A stretch of DNA of 17,396 nt from Sedimenticola sp. (GTDB lineage: Bacteria > Pseudomonadota > Gammaproteobacteria > Chromatiales > Chromatiaceae). The notes below the pieces were generated by a model that ran no database searches, had not been told where the DNA came from, and saw only the letters and a program-made list of their open reading frames with translations. Positions within the stretch are counted from its first letter, which is position 1. Each line of letters begins with the position of its first letter. The stretch is taken from NCBI GenBank assembly GCA_026197195.1, contig JAPHUG010000214.1, positions 1 to 17,396 of the forward strand, given 5' to 3'. Shown in pieces: positions 1 to 7,946 of this stretch. The position numbers were made by a program, and so were the translations under genes.

Positions 1-422
1 CTGTAAAGCGCGAGCACTTCGTTCAAACCAATGAGATAACGATTCAGCTGACTGGTTGAGGTGATGGCCGCCCCATTCACTGCGTCAGAGCCTTCCGACT
101 CTGTCCGGACACGCTCCTCGGCCTGAGCAATCAGTTGGTTTAACTCTGGCTGATTGGGGAAAATCTGCCGAACGGTGATGTACCGTGCAAGCAACTCTTT
201 ACGCAGCCGCTTGGCCATGCCTGTGGGAAGACCCGCAATGTGTGTTTTTTCCAGTGCCGACTCAATCTGGTGTGTACCTGCCATGATACGCTTTACGGCA
301 AGCCGTTTAGCCGCCATATACTGTTCATATTTCTGCGACAAGCTTACAAATAACAGAAGTGCTAATAGCAGACCACCTATTACCACATACAAGCGCAGGT
401 GATCGGGTATCAGTTCGAGCAT
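1..422 (-). CDS. Membrane protein of unknown function, C-terminus beyond the window
   Basis: I do not recognise this gene. Reading from ATG at 422 down to the left edge gives 140 open codons. An in-frame TAG lies two codons upstream of the ATG, so this is the earliest possible ATG. The protein begins MLELIPDHLRLYVV, followed by one strong hydrophobic segment (about residues 11-29, rich in Leu/Val/Ile). A charged, probably helical region follows (about residues 30-125, with many Lys, Arg, Glu and Gln). This suggests a single-pass inner-membrane protein with a long soluble, perhaps coiled, domain. It starts 71 bases after the cheV stop on the same strand, so it is probably co-transcribed with cheV and may belong to chemotaxis or signalling; that link is context only. 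The Shine-Dalgarno is weak, and a small 6-bp hairpin sits just upstream of the start. Confidence 0.7.
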   Translation of the reverse strand, partial: MLELIPDHLRLYVVIGGLLLALLLFVSLSQKYEQYMAAKRLAVKRIMAGTHQIESALEKTHIAGLPTGMAKRLRKELLARYITVRQIFPNQPELNQLIAQAEERVRTESEGSDAVNGAAITSTSQLNRYLIGLNEVLALY

Positions 423-430
423 GGCCTATG

Positions 431-445
431 ATCACTCATAGTGAT
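431..445. repeat. Small inverted repeat just upstream of the membrane-protein start codon
   Basis: ATCACT (431-436) and AGTGAT (440-445) form a perfect 6-bp hairpin with a 3-base loop. It lies 8 bases before the ATG at 422 in the cheV-downstream gene. In the mRNA it could cover the weak ribosome-binding region. It is short and may be chance. Confidence 0.35.
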
Positions 446-493
446 TGAGGATAACAAGTAACAGGTTGTGGCGGTCGATATCAGCCTGCCGAC

Positions 494-1447
494 TTACATA
501 CGAGAGGCAAGTACCTCTTTGAGTTTAGCTGCCAGTTCCAGCGGCTGAAACTTGGGTACATAGGCATCGGCTCCCACACCTTTTCCCAACTCCTGGTTGG
601 CATCGGCGGATAGCGATGAGTGCATGATAACCGGTATGTCCGCAAGACGGGGATCCGACTTGATATTTTTAGTCAGGACATAGCCGTCCATCTCTGGCAT
701 CTCCACATCGGTCAATACCAACTGAATGTAATCACTGGCATTCTTCCCTGTGGCATCGGCACGGTCGGCAATCTCTTTTATCTTCTGCCACGCCTCCATT
801 CCATTGGATGCACTAAAGTGTTTAATCCCAATATGATCCAGCGTGCGAGTAATCTGGCCTCGGGCAACTGCCGAGTCATCCGCAAATAGAATGGTCAGGT
901 CATCGCGATCAATTCGTTCAATACCTTCAAACAGATCTTCACCTTCACCAAAACCAGAGGTCTTGGCCAGCACCATCTCCACATCCATGATCATCACAAT
1001 TCGATCATCGGCCAGCTCCGTAACCGCTGTAACCAGACCACCATGCTGCTGGGCCATCATGTTCGGCGGCACCTTCACATCTTCCCAAGCCAGGCGAACA
1101 ATATTGTCAACTGAATGGACCAAAAAGCCCTGCACGTTCTTATTGTATTCGGTAACGATAAGAATACTGGGCTTCTCTTCGGAGTGAACACCGCAGAACT
1201 TTGGCAAGTTAATGATCGGAATCATACTGCCGCGCAGACTGACCATACCTTCGACAGACTCTGGCATATCCGGCGCCCGGGTGATCTCGGGAATGTGCAT
1301 AACTTCCCTCACCTTGAACACATTGACACCAAAAGTCTCTTCTCTTCCCGTTATTGAATCGCGCCCAAGACTAAACAGCAGCACTTCCAAGCGGTTAGTA
1401 CCTGCCAACTGCGTGCGACTATCTACAGAATCAATGAAATTTGCCAT
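494..1447 (-). CDS. cheV: Chemotaxis adaptor protein CheV (CheW domain + receiver domain)
   Basis: This 317-residue protein has the two-domain plan and the usual length of CheV. Residues about 17-165 form a CheW-like domain, with the typical stretches FKVREVMHIPEITRAP and GMVSLRGSMIPIINL. Residues about 183-315 form a response-regulator receiver domain. The receiver is intact: acidic pair D190/D191, phospho-acceptor D247 in LTDVEMPEMDGY, Ser at 277/278 and the conserved lysine K299 (PKF). CheV couples methyl-accepting receptors to the CheA kinase at the receptor array, and phosphorylation of its receiver is thought to help adaptation. It is the first gene of a minus-strand pair with an unknown membrane protein. 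A sigma-28-type promoter lies about 87-113 bases upstream, consistent with control as a late flagellar/chemotaxis gene. The start ATG at 1447 fits the family N-terminus. Confidence 0.95.
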   Translation of the reverse strand: MANFIDSVDSRTQLAGTNRLEVLLFSLGRDSITGREETFGVNVFKVREVMHIPEITRAPDMPESVEGMVSLRGSMIPIINLPKFCGVHSEEKPSILIVTEYNKNVQGFLVHSVDNIVRLAWEDVKVPPNMMAQQHGGLVTAVTELADDRIVMIMDVEMVLAKTSGFGEGEDLFEGIERIDRDDLTILFADDSAVARGQITRTLDHIGIKHFSASNGMEAWQKIKEIADRADATGKNASDYIQLVLTDVEMPEMDGYVLTKNIKSDPRLADIPVIMHSSLSADANQELGKGVGADAYVPKFQPLELAAKLKEVLASRM

Positions 1448-1922
1448 TACATACCGCCAATCAATGGTTTAGGTGTTATTAGGGTCACTATATACCGACA
1501 ACATAACAGGTAATTATCCTCAGTTGCTTTAGGATAGCGGCCACTCCAGGAATAGCTTTAGGATAATCAAATAACATACAGATAATAATAATATCCTACT
1601 GTTTTCATTAGCTTTTAGAGGCACTTTCTGCCGCTAAACAGGTCTATGTAGAAGAGTTCATTAGCGCTTTCCCCACCCCTTTGCACACGGCCTTTGGCAG
1701 CCTGAAACCACACAAAACTGGACCAATAGTGCGGTATCTGTTGCAGATGCGAAAAAGATTAGAGAAAAAGCACACTATTTCATTAAATTTCCATTACCAT
1801 TTGCCGCTATCTAGCTATCATTTAAGGGAAAAGCCCTTTCAGGCAAATACGCATACAAGCCCTATCATTCGATCTTATATGCGTCCATGCCGCTCGTATG
1901 GGGACTTGAAGTCAGGTTAAAC
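1448..1922. other. Divergent intergenic region between cheV and the 597-residue protein gene
   Basis: This is 475 bases of A+T-rich DNA with no convincing gene. It holds the cheV promoter candidate. The 11-mer GCTTTAGGATA occurs twice as a direct repeat (1526-1536 and 1555-1565), and ATTATCCT (1513-1520) is inverted against AGGATAAT (1560-1567). Nearer the plus-strand gene is a small hairpin, AAGGG-aaaag-CCCTT (1824-1838). I could not identify a clean sigma-70 promoter for the plus-strand gene. Confidence 0.6.
1534..1560 (-). promoter_or_regulatory. Candidate sigma-28 (FliA) promoter for cheV
   Basis: On the minus strand the sequence reads TAAAGCTA (1560-1553), 11 bases, then GCCGCTAT (1541-1534). 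The FliA consensus is TAAAGTTT-N11-GCCGATAA. The -35 matches in TAAAG, the spacer is exactly 11, and the -10 matches at 6 of 8 positions, including the key GCCG. Transcription would start near 1527, giving a leader of about 80 bases before the cheV ATG. The gene downstream is a chemotaxis gene, which is the context this promoter class predicts. Confidence 0.6.
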
Positions 1923-3716
1923 ATGGAATTATCAGCTCAACAAAAAGCACTTCGAGATAAGTACGACCGACGGGACGTATTAGGTCTGATTCGTCTTGTT
2001 GATAAGATTAAAAATGCACCTGACTACATGACCACCTATCGACGTCTGCTCGGTCTCGGTAAACTCGCTTCCAATTCAGCAAAGATTGAACAACTCGCTA
2101 CCGCATTACTGGAAGAGTTGGAGGAGTCTCTTGAGGCAAACAATGAACTCATCATTAGTGCCAGCTATTTCGAGATCAACGAGCAGCTCAAAAGAAAATT
2201 TGGCGAGGAGGTAGGCAACACCTATCTAACCACCAAGATGCCGAATGATTTCATCACGGCAATCCGTCAAGACTCTGAGAGTAGTGACTCCAAGAAGTTA
2301 TCAGATGACCTGGTTGAAGAGTATAAAAATGCCCTGATAACCATTGAGAAAGGACGTCGTTGCATAACCGAAGTATTACAGCCTTACAGTAACTTTCCAC
2401 TCAAGCATGCCGCTATCCTGAATGCCCAGTTCAATGAACTCTACACGCTGCTACGCAGCAACTATAAATACCTTGCAGTTAAACCCTATCTGATCAAGAT
2501 AGCTCAGATCATGCTGGGCAGTGATTGTGCACCAGGCATGCATGACAAGGATGAGGCGGGACTGAAAGAGTGCAAACTGTTTCAAGCGTACATAAACTCT
2601 GGTATTGAACCCTCTCTGGCCACTCAGATTGAAGTTCACTTCGCGTTTAACCGGTTGATGAAATACATTAAGAAGCATGAACTGCTACCGGAAGATGTAT
2701 ACAGTAAAATCTGGAATCAGATCCTGTTTGTCCTACACTACAAAGGGTCTAAACCACTTTCGCCAAAAGCCCGCAGGCTATTTGAAGATCTGCTTCGACA
2801 GATTAATAGTGATGAGCCAGCCATCTTAAGAAAACTGGCTGCAACCTTTGTGGATGAATACCATTGTGCTGAAGAGCAGATGCGTATTCGTCACCGCATG
2901 ATCGAATCTGAACTGGCGCTCACCAATGAATTTCTCAAGCAGATGAACGCTGAGAGCAGTCAGATAACCGATGAAAATGAGAGCAAGATAAAGGTCGCTT
3001 TGGAGAAGGTGATCTGTCTGAAGGAAGTGTTTGAAATCACAACAAAACAGATGCAGACAGCGGCAACCAAACCGTTTACTGAACTTGAGCGTGCGGCACT
3101 GAGTATCTCCACTGCTCTCAGCCCGACACAGCTGGCCAGCTGGATCAAGATCTACTCCATTCTGTTTTCCAATACCAACCTGCTCTCACACAGCCGCGCC
3201 ATTGCCACGAAAGAGCAGGATATTCAGCTTGAGAAAATGCGCAGCCTGATTTCCGATCTGACCACCTATCACCTGATACAGAACGTGGCCCAGCTGAAAG
3301 TGGTCGTGGATCGATCACTGATTGTTCCGGAAGATGAAAAAGTTTCTCACTTCAAGCAATTCAGTGACATTCTAAAGATCAAACTGCATGGCTTGATGGA
3401 CAAGGATCGGCAGAAAGAGAAATCCCTGCGTGAAATGATTGATGAACTGGTATTTTTAAACAACGATGCCGCTCAATTTGTTATCGCCGAAACCTTTGCC
3501 GGCTTTCAGGATATTGTAGATGCCTTTAACTCCAGCGCCAGTGATTACTTTGTTCGCGACAAAGAGGCCCTGCTTAAAGAGTCACGCTCTCTCTATAACG
3601 AGATATGTAACCAATGCCTGAAGGGTGTTATCAAACGCCCCATCTCTTTAAAGAAAAATAAAAGCCCGGAATCTCCCGAGAAAAAAACATCCTGGCTTGG
3701 AAAACTGTTTTCCTGA
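1923..3716 (+). CDS. Large helical cytoplasmic protein of unknown function (597 aa)
   Basis: I do not recognise a family. From ATG at 1923 the protein has 597 residues; an in-frame ATG at 1887 would add 12. I prefer 1923 because AGG lies 6 bases upstream and the natural-looking N-terminus MELSAQQKALRDKYDRRD starts there. There is no signal peptide or membrane segment. Composition is rich in Leu, Lys, Glu, Gln and Ala with few Gly or Pro, so a mostly alpha-helical, repeat-like fold is likely. The C-terminus is a basic, Ser/Lys/Pro-rich linker ending in KKTSWLGKLFS. Such a short Trp/Leu/Phe-containing tail after a disordered linker often acts as a peptide docking motif or membrane anchor, but that is inference. 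The gene is transcribed divergently from cheV and is followed on the same strand by the deacetylase gene after 69 bases. Function is unknown. Confidence 0.85.
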   Translation: MELSAQQKALRDKYDRRDVLGLIRLVDKIKNAPDYMTTYRRLLGLGKLASNSAKIEQLATALLEELEESLEANNELIISASYFEINEQLKRKFGEEVGNTYLTTKMPNDFITAIRQDSESSDSKKLSDDLVEEYKNALITIEKGRRCITEVLQPYSNFPLKHAAILNAQFNELYTLLRSNYKYLAVKPYLIKIAQIMLGSDCAPGMHDKDEAGLKECKLFQAYINSGIEPSLATQIEVHFAFNRLMKYIKKHELLPEDVYSKIWNQILFVLHYKGSKPLSPKARRLFEDLLRQINSDEPAILRKLAATFVDEYHCAEEQMRIRHRMIESELALTNEFLKQMNAESSQITDENESKIKVALEKVICLKEVFEITTKQMQTAATKPFTELERAALSISTALSPTQLASWIKIYSILFSNTNLLSHSRAIATKEQDIQLEKMRSLISDLTTYHLIQNVAQLKVVVDRSLIVPEDEKVSHFKQFSDILKIKLHGLMDKDRQKEKSLREMIDELVFLNNDAAQFVIAETFAGFQDIVDAFNSSASDYFVRDKEALLKESRSLYNEICNQCLKGVIKRPISLKKNKSPESPEKKTSWLGKLFS

Positions 3717-3735
3717 ATAGACGCTGTTTGTTATC

Positions 3736-3757
3736 CAGGGTGCATTCAGGGTGCATT
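3736..3757. repeat. Perfect tandem duplication of an 11-mer between two genes
   Basis: CAGGGTGCATT occurs twice in direct succession (3736-3746 and 3747-3757), 20 bases after the stop of the 597-residue protein and about 28 bases before the deacetylase start. It may be a replication-slippage duplication or a pair of binding half-sites in the promoter of the deacetylase gene. Confidence 0.7.
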
Positions 3758-3785
3758 CACTGTAATGACTACGGAATAAAGAACT

Positions 3786-4739
3786 GTGTACATATATGCA
3801 GGCGAAGCATTGGCACGTTACGGCTTTGGTGAGGGACATCCTCTAGGCCCTGATCGTTTCTATGCGTTCTGGAATGCGTTCCAGTCATCAGACCTGACCG
3901 CAAGGGTTACCATCCATGAGCCGGTTCAAGGCCAGGAGGTGGACGCCCTGCTTTTCCATACGGCCGACTATGTCCAGCGTGTACATAACTTATCGGACAT
4001 CGGCACCGGCATGCTGGACAGTGACACCCCTGTCATACCAGGTATCTTTTCTATCGCACTCACTGTTGTTGGCACTGTCCTTGATGCCGTCGATCAGATT
4101 ATGCACGGGCATACAAGCCAGGCCTTTGTGCCCATCGCAGGACTCCATCATGCAAGCCGCAACTCATCCGCCGGTTTTTGCGTGTTCAACGACTGCGGAA
4201 TAGCCATTGAAGCACTCAGACAACGCTATGCAGTTAAACGTGTTCTCTATATCGACATCGATGCTCACCACGCTGACGGGGTCTTCTATGCGTTTGAAAA
4301 TGATCCCGATCTGTTCTTTATCGATACACATGAAGATGGACGTTATCTCTATCCAGGCACGGGCGCTGCAACTGAAACAGGTAAGGAACCAGCCTGTGGT
4401 TCCAAACTGAATATTCCGCTCCCCCCCGGAGCTACCGACGCGCTCTTTTTCAGCAACTGGTCACGCATGACCGATTTTATGGCGCAACACCCGCCCGAGT
4501 TTGTCATTATGCAATGTGGTGCCGACAGCCTGGCCGGTGATCCCATCACTCATCTGCAATTAACGAGTGAGGTTCATTTCAGAACAGCTAAGATGATTGC
4601 TGACTATGCACACAAGCATTGTAAAGGACGGGTTCTGGCACTCGGTGGGGGTGGCTATAATCATGACAATATCGCCAATGCCTGGGTGGAATCGATACGC
4701 GGTCTTGTCTCGACTCATCCAGACGATTCGCAAAAATAG
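3786..4739 (+). CDS. Zinc-dependent HDAC/AcuC-family deacetylase
   Basis: This is a 317-residue member of the arginase/deacetylase fold group (histone deacetylase, AcuC, acetylpolyamine amidohydrolase). All catalytic elements are visible. The His dyad is H121-H122 in GLHHA. Zinc ligands are D159 and H161 (DIDAHHADGV) and D252 (GADSLAGDP). The transition-state tyrosine is Y291 in GGGGYNHDN, and a substrate-rim Asp is at D80. The N-terminal GFGEGHPLGPDR is the usual family start, which supports the GTG start at 3786. The enzyme should remove acetyl groups from lysine side chains (as AcuC does for acetyl-CoA synthetase) or from small acetylated amines. The sequence does not decide between these. 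It is soluble and cytoplasmic. It precedes a GT5-like gene and gabD on the same strand, 89 bases before the GT5-like start. No acsA or protein acetyltransferase gene is in the window. Confidence 0.9.
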   Translation: MYIYAGEALARYGFGEGHPLGPDRFYAFWNAFQSSDLTARVTIHEPVQGQEVDALLFHTADYVQRVHNLSDIGTGMLDSDTPVIPGIFSIALTVVGTVLDAVDQIMHGHTSQAFVPIAGLHHASRNSSAGFCVFNDCGIAIEALRQRYAVKRVLYIDIDAHHADGVFYAFENDPDLFFIDTHEDGRYLYPGTGAATETGKEPACGSKLNIPLPPGATDALFFSNWSRMTDFMAQHPPEFVIMQCGADSLAGDPITHLQLTSEVHFRTAKMIADYAHKHCKGRVLALGGGGYNHDNIANAWVESIRGLVSTHPDDSQK

Positions 4740-4828
4740 GAATTAAGTTATATACTTTTTCGACAATCATTATCAACAGACTCGGCATGCGACAATAATA
4801 ACGCCGAACATAAGACCCATTGATTCCC

Positions 4829-6328
4829 ATGAAGAATGATCCCGTATTGAAGCCACTCCGGATTCTTATCGCCGCCAGTGAAGCCCAATCATTGATTGGA
4901 ACCAGTGATCTCGCTGAGTATGTCACCACCTTATCAGCCACACTGGGCGCGATGGGCCATGATATCCGCCTGGTACTTCCTGCATTTCCACAGGTAGTGG
5001 CGGCGGTTGAAACAGTGACCCCGTTATCCCGGGTCTGCCTGATCGGCTCTCAGCATGATGCGCGATTATTGCAAGGAAAGCTAAGCCCGGATGTAACGCT
5101 TTACCTGGTTGATATTCCAGGCCAGTTTGACCGTGCGGGTCCACCCTATGCTAACGAAAACGGTGAGCCATGGGATGATAATGGTTTGCGCTTTGGCCTG
5201 TTCAGTCGGGTAGTGACGCTCATGGCCATTAATCAGACCGGTCTTAACTGGCAACCGGATCTGCTACATTGCCATGGTTGGCAGACGGCCCTGGCTATAG
5301 CGCTTCTTGCCGGCGAATGGAGTCGTCCCGCGACTGTCTATACCCTGCATCAACTCGAACACCCCTATTTCACCAGCAATCAGATCACACCCCTTTCCAT
5401 GCCGGTTGAGCTTCTAAAATCTGGCGCGCTCTCTATCGATGGGCATTTCTCGTTTGAACGGGGCGCCTTGCTAACAGCCGATCGAATAACCACATCCAGT
5501 CCAGGCTGCTCAGTTGCAATCATCAATGGCGAGACCGAGTATCCTTTGGCTAATATCTTACGTTCAAGACTGGAGCGCCTGGACAGTGTCCCGGCCGGTA
5601 TCGATTACCATCGCTGGAGCCCCACAACCGACCGCCATATAGAACAACATTTTGACAGCTCATCTTTTCAGCTTAAGAAGATGAACCGACAAAGGTTGAC
5701 GTCTGAGTTTGATCTGCACCTTGATGACAAGGTGCTCCTAATAGGTTATATCGCCTCACAGTGTTCCCATGAAGAAGCGGTAACAGTAGCGGCTCTGCTG
5801 GAACAGGTGGCAAAGTCCGAGACACTGGCCTTCATCCTCTTTTCTGAGTCAACCGGCAGCCATCTGCAGCCCTTACTCTCGTATCAAACAGGTGCCGCTT
5901 CCACTATAAAACTTCAAATCAGTAACAATGAATCCGTCAAGCACCGCATTTTAGCCGGTTGTGACGCCCTTCTGTTACCTGGCGCCATCTACCCATCACC
6001 CTTTCTGGCACAGTCTGCCTTAAGCTATGGCACTATTCCTGTGGCGCAGGCCAGCACCAGCCTGAATGAGCTACTGACAGATGCCACGCCGGCCAACCTG
6101 TTGAACGGTACGGCAACAGCCTTTCTCTATGAAGAAAACAGTCTGAGTGCACTTGGACATGCGTTGGAGAGGATACAAAGGTTCCGTGCTAAACCGGCAA
6201 TCTGGTGGGAAAAACTCGCCATGCAGGGAATGGCCCAGAGTTATCACTGCTCTGAGACAGCTCATGGTTACCTGGAAACATATCAAAAAGCCATTGATAA
6301 CCCGGCGCCAAGCCTGACGATAGATTAG
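4829..6328 (+). CDS. Glycogen synthase-like (GT5) protein lacking catalytic residues
   Basis: This 499-residue protein aligns along its whole length with bacterial glycogen/starch synthases (GT5, GT-B fold). Family landmarks remain: LRILIAASEAQ at the N-terminus, HCHGWQTAL (usual HAHDWQTGL), TVYTLHQLEHPYF, ADRITTSSP, GIDYHRWSPTTD, HRILAGCDALLLPGA, YGTIPV and DATPANL. Almost every active-site residue is changed. KTGGL is GTSDL (residues 24-28), and the Asn of LNGID is Ala256. The Arg and Lys of SRLTxQKG are Ser310 and Glu315. FEPCGLTQ is IYPSPFLA, with Tyr388 replacing the catalytic Glu, and TGGL is STSL. By comparison with E. coli GlgA (Lys15, Arg300, Lys305, Glu377, from memory), glucosyl transfer from ADP-glucose should be impossible. 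The frame is intact, so a pseudoenzyme with a binding or regulatory role is likelier than decay. ATG at 4829 is preferred to an in-frame TTG at 4820. Confidence 0.8.
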   Translation: MKNDPVLKPLRILIAASEAQSLIGTSDLAEYVTTLSATLGAMGHDIRLVLPAFPQVVAAVETVTPLSRVCLIGSQHDARLLQGKLSPDVTLYLVDIPGQFDRAGPPYANENGEPWDDNGLRFGLFSRVVTLMAINQTGLNWQPDLLHCHGWQTALAIALLAGEWSRPATVYTLHQLEHPYFTSNQITPLSMPVELLKSGALSIDGHFSFERGALLTADRITTSSPGCSVAIINGETEYPLANILRSRLERLDSVPAGIDYHRWSPTTDRHIEQHFDSSSFQLKKMNRQRLTSEFDLHLDDKVLLIGYIASQCSHEEAVTVAALLEQVAKSETLAFILFSESTGSHLQPLLSYQTGAASTIKLQISNNESVKHRILAGCDALLLPGAIYPSPFLAQSALSYGTIPVAQASTSLNELLTDATPANLLNGTATAFLYEENSLSALGHALERIQRFRAKPAIWWEKLAMQGMAQSYHCSETAHGYLETYQKAIDNPAPSLTID

Positions 6329-6451
6329 CCCTATTCCCCTGATTTTTCGGCATTGATCCATTTTTAGATAAGTGCCACCATATTTGGCGAGAGACGTTTC
6401 CGAAGACCTGAATCTATGCTGCAGCCACAGGCAGCCCACCCGGACAGCCCT

Positions 6452-7903
6452 ATGACGATGAGTAATCACCTATTAAAAAACCAGGCCTATATCAATGGCG
6501 AATGGATCTCTGCCGATAACGGAAAGACCTTCACCGTGACCAACCCCGCTGACAACAGCGTGATTACAGAGGTTCCTTCATTAGGCGCTGAAGAGACCCA
6601 GCGTGCGATCGAATATGCCGGGGTGGCATTCCAGGATTGGCGCAAACGGACGGCACAGGAGAGGAGTCACCTGTTAAGACGCTGGTTTGAACTGATCATG
6701 GACAATCAGGAGGCGCTCGCCCAGCTGTTGAGTTTGGAACAGGGTAAACCCATGCTAGAGAGCCGGGGTGAAATCGCATATGGTGCCAGCTTTATCGAGT
6801 GGTTTGCCGAGGAGGCAAAGCGGGTCTACGGTGATGTCATACCCGCTCATGCATCCGACAAGCGCTTTGTTGTCATCAAGCAACCCATTGGTGTGGTGGC
6901 CGCCATAACCCCCTGGAACTTCCCCAATGCCATGATTACACGCAAATGCGCCCCGGCCCTGGCTGCGGGCTGTACGGTCATTGTCAAACCGGCCCCGGAC
7001 ACCCCGCTCTCGGCCTTGGCACTGGCAGCCCTGGCTGAACAAGCGGGTATTCCACCGGGCGTATTCAACGTCCTACCGACAGATGATGCGGTCAGTGTGG
7101 GTAGCGTACTGACTGCACACCCGACCATTAGAAAACTCTCTTTCACCGGTTCCACTGCCGTTGGCAAGTTGCTGATGTCCCAGTGTGCCAACACGGTAAA
7201 AAAAGTTTCGCTGGAACTGGGTGGGAATGCCCCCTTCCTGGTCTTTGACGATGCCGATATTGATGCCGCCGTAGCAGGTGCGCTGGCCTCGAAATATCGT
7301 AACAGTGGGCAGACCTGTGTCTGCACCAATCGTTTCCTGGTACAAGAGCAAGTCTATGATGAGTTTGCCGAAAAGCTTTCAGCTGCGGTAGCCAAACTTG
7401 AGGTGGGTCCCGCATTGAGCAGTGAGAGCCAGCAGGGGCCACTGATCAATCAGGCCGCTGTCGATAAAGTGCAACGACAGGTCGATGATGCCGTGAGTAA
7501 AGGTGCTCGATTATTAACGGGCGGACAGCTTCATGCGTTAGGTGGCACGTTCTATCAACCAACGATTCTGGCTGATGTCTCCCATACTATGCAGATTGCC
7601 TGCGAGGAGACCTTTGGACCTGTTGCCCCCCTGTTTAAATTCAAAACAGAGGCCGAAGGCATCGCCATGGCCAATGACACACCGTTTGGCCTCGCCTCTT
7701 ACTTCTACGCCCGGGATATAGGCCGTGTCTGGCGTGTGGCCGAGGCCTTGGAAACCGGCATGGTGGGCATTAACGAAGGGATCATATCCACCGCAGTCGC
7801 CCCATTTGGTGGTATCAAGGAGTCGGGCATTGGCCGTGAGGGTTCACGTTATGGTATGGATGATTTTATTGAGATGAAGTATCTCTGCATGGGAGGGCTC
7901 TGA
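6452..7903 (+). CDS. gabD: NADP-dependent succinate-semialdehyde dehydrogenase
   Basis: This aldehyde dehydrogenase closely follows E. coli GabD throughout: NQAYINGEWISADNG, LEQGKPMLESRGEIAYGASF, WFAEEAKRVYGD, ITPWNFPNAMITRK, KKVSLELGGNAPF, NSGQTCVCTNRF, EETFGPVAPLFKF and APFGGIKESGIGREGSRYG. From ATG at 6452 it has 483 residues, against 482 in E. coli. An in-frame ATG at 6416 would add 12 residues unlike the family, and an ATG at 6458 is also possible. The catalytic cysteine is C289 (GQTC) and the general base is E255 (ELGG). It oxidises succinate semialdehyde to succinate, the last step of GABA and putrescine breakdown, feeding the TCA cycle in the cytoplasm. No GABA transaminase (gabT) is adjacent. 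It lies 123 bases after the GT5-like gene and converges with the Sel1/SPOR gene, 43 bases away. Confidence 0.93.
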   Translation: MTMSNHLLKNQAYINGEWISADNGKTFTVTNPADNSVITEVPSLGAEETQRAIEYAGVAFQDWRKRTAQERSHLLRRWFELIMDNQEALAQLLSLEQGKPMLESRGEIAYGASFIEWFAEEAKRVYGDVIPAHASDKRFVVIKQPIGVVAAITPWNFPNAMITRKCAPALAAGCTVIVKPAPDTPLSALALAALAEQAGIPPGVFNVLPTDDAVSVGSVLTAHPTIRKLSFTGSTAVGKLLMSQCANTVKKVSLELGGNAPFLVFDDADIDAAVAGALASKYRNSGQTCVCTNRFLVQEQVYDEFAEKLSAAVAKLEVGPALSSESQQGPLINQAAVDKVQRQVDDAVSKGARLLTGGQLHALGGTFYQPTILADVSHTMQIACEETFGPVAPLFKFKTEAEGIAMANDTPFGLASYFYARDIGRVWRVAEALETGMVGINEGIISTAVAPFGGIKESGIGREGSRYGMDDFIEMKYLCMGGL

Positions 7904-7946
7904 CAAACAGCCCCCAAGCCTGAAACCATACACCCGTTTCGCTCGA

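Noticed and set aside
154..402. 82-codon plus-strand open frame over the left-edge gene
   Set aside because: It is the antisense shadow of the minus-strand membrane-protein gene, whose frame has a normal start, a clean membrane helix and operon context.
620..1472. Several plus-strand open frames across cheV
   Set aside because: CheV is unambiguous on the minus strand; these frames have no recognisable motifs.
1526..1565. Direct repeat GCTTTAGGATA as a regulator site pair
   Set aside because: One copy overlaps each half of the sigma-28 promoter candidate, so the similarity may simply reflect promoter bases; there is no independent support.
1681..1920. 79-codon plus-strand open frame in the cheV/597-aa intergenic region
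   Set aside because: Its N-terminal codon is not ATG, its composition is non-protein-like (many His, Ser, Pro, Tyr), and it overlaps the probable promoter and the start of the real gene.
6847..7442. Minus-strand open frames of 92-160 codons opposite gabD
   Set aside because: They are antisense to a highly conserved dehydrogenase and arise from its codon bias.
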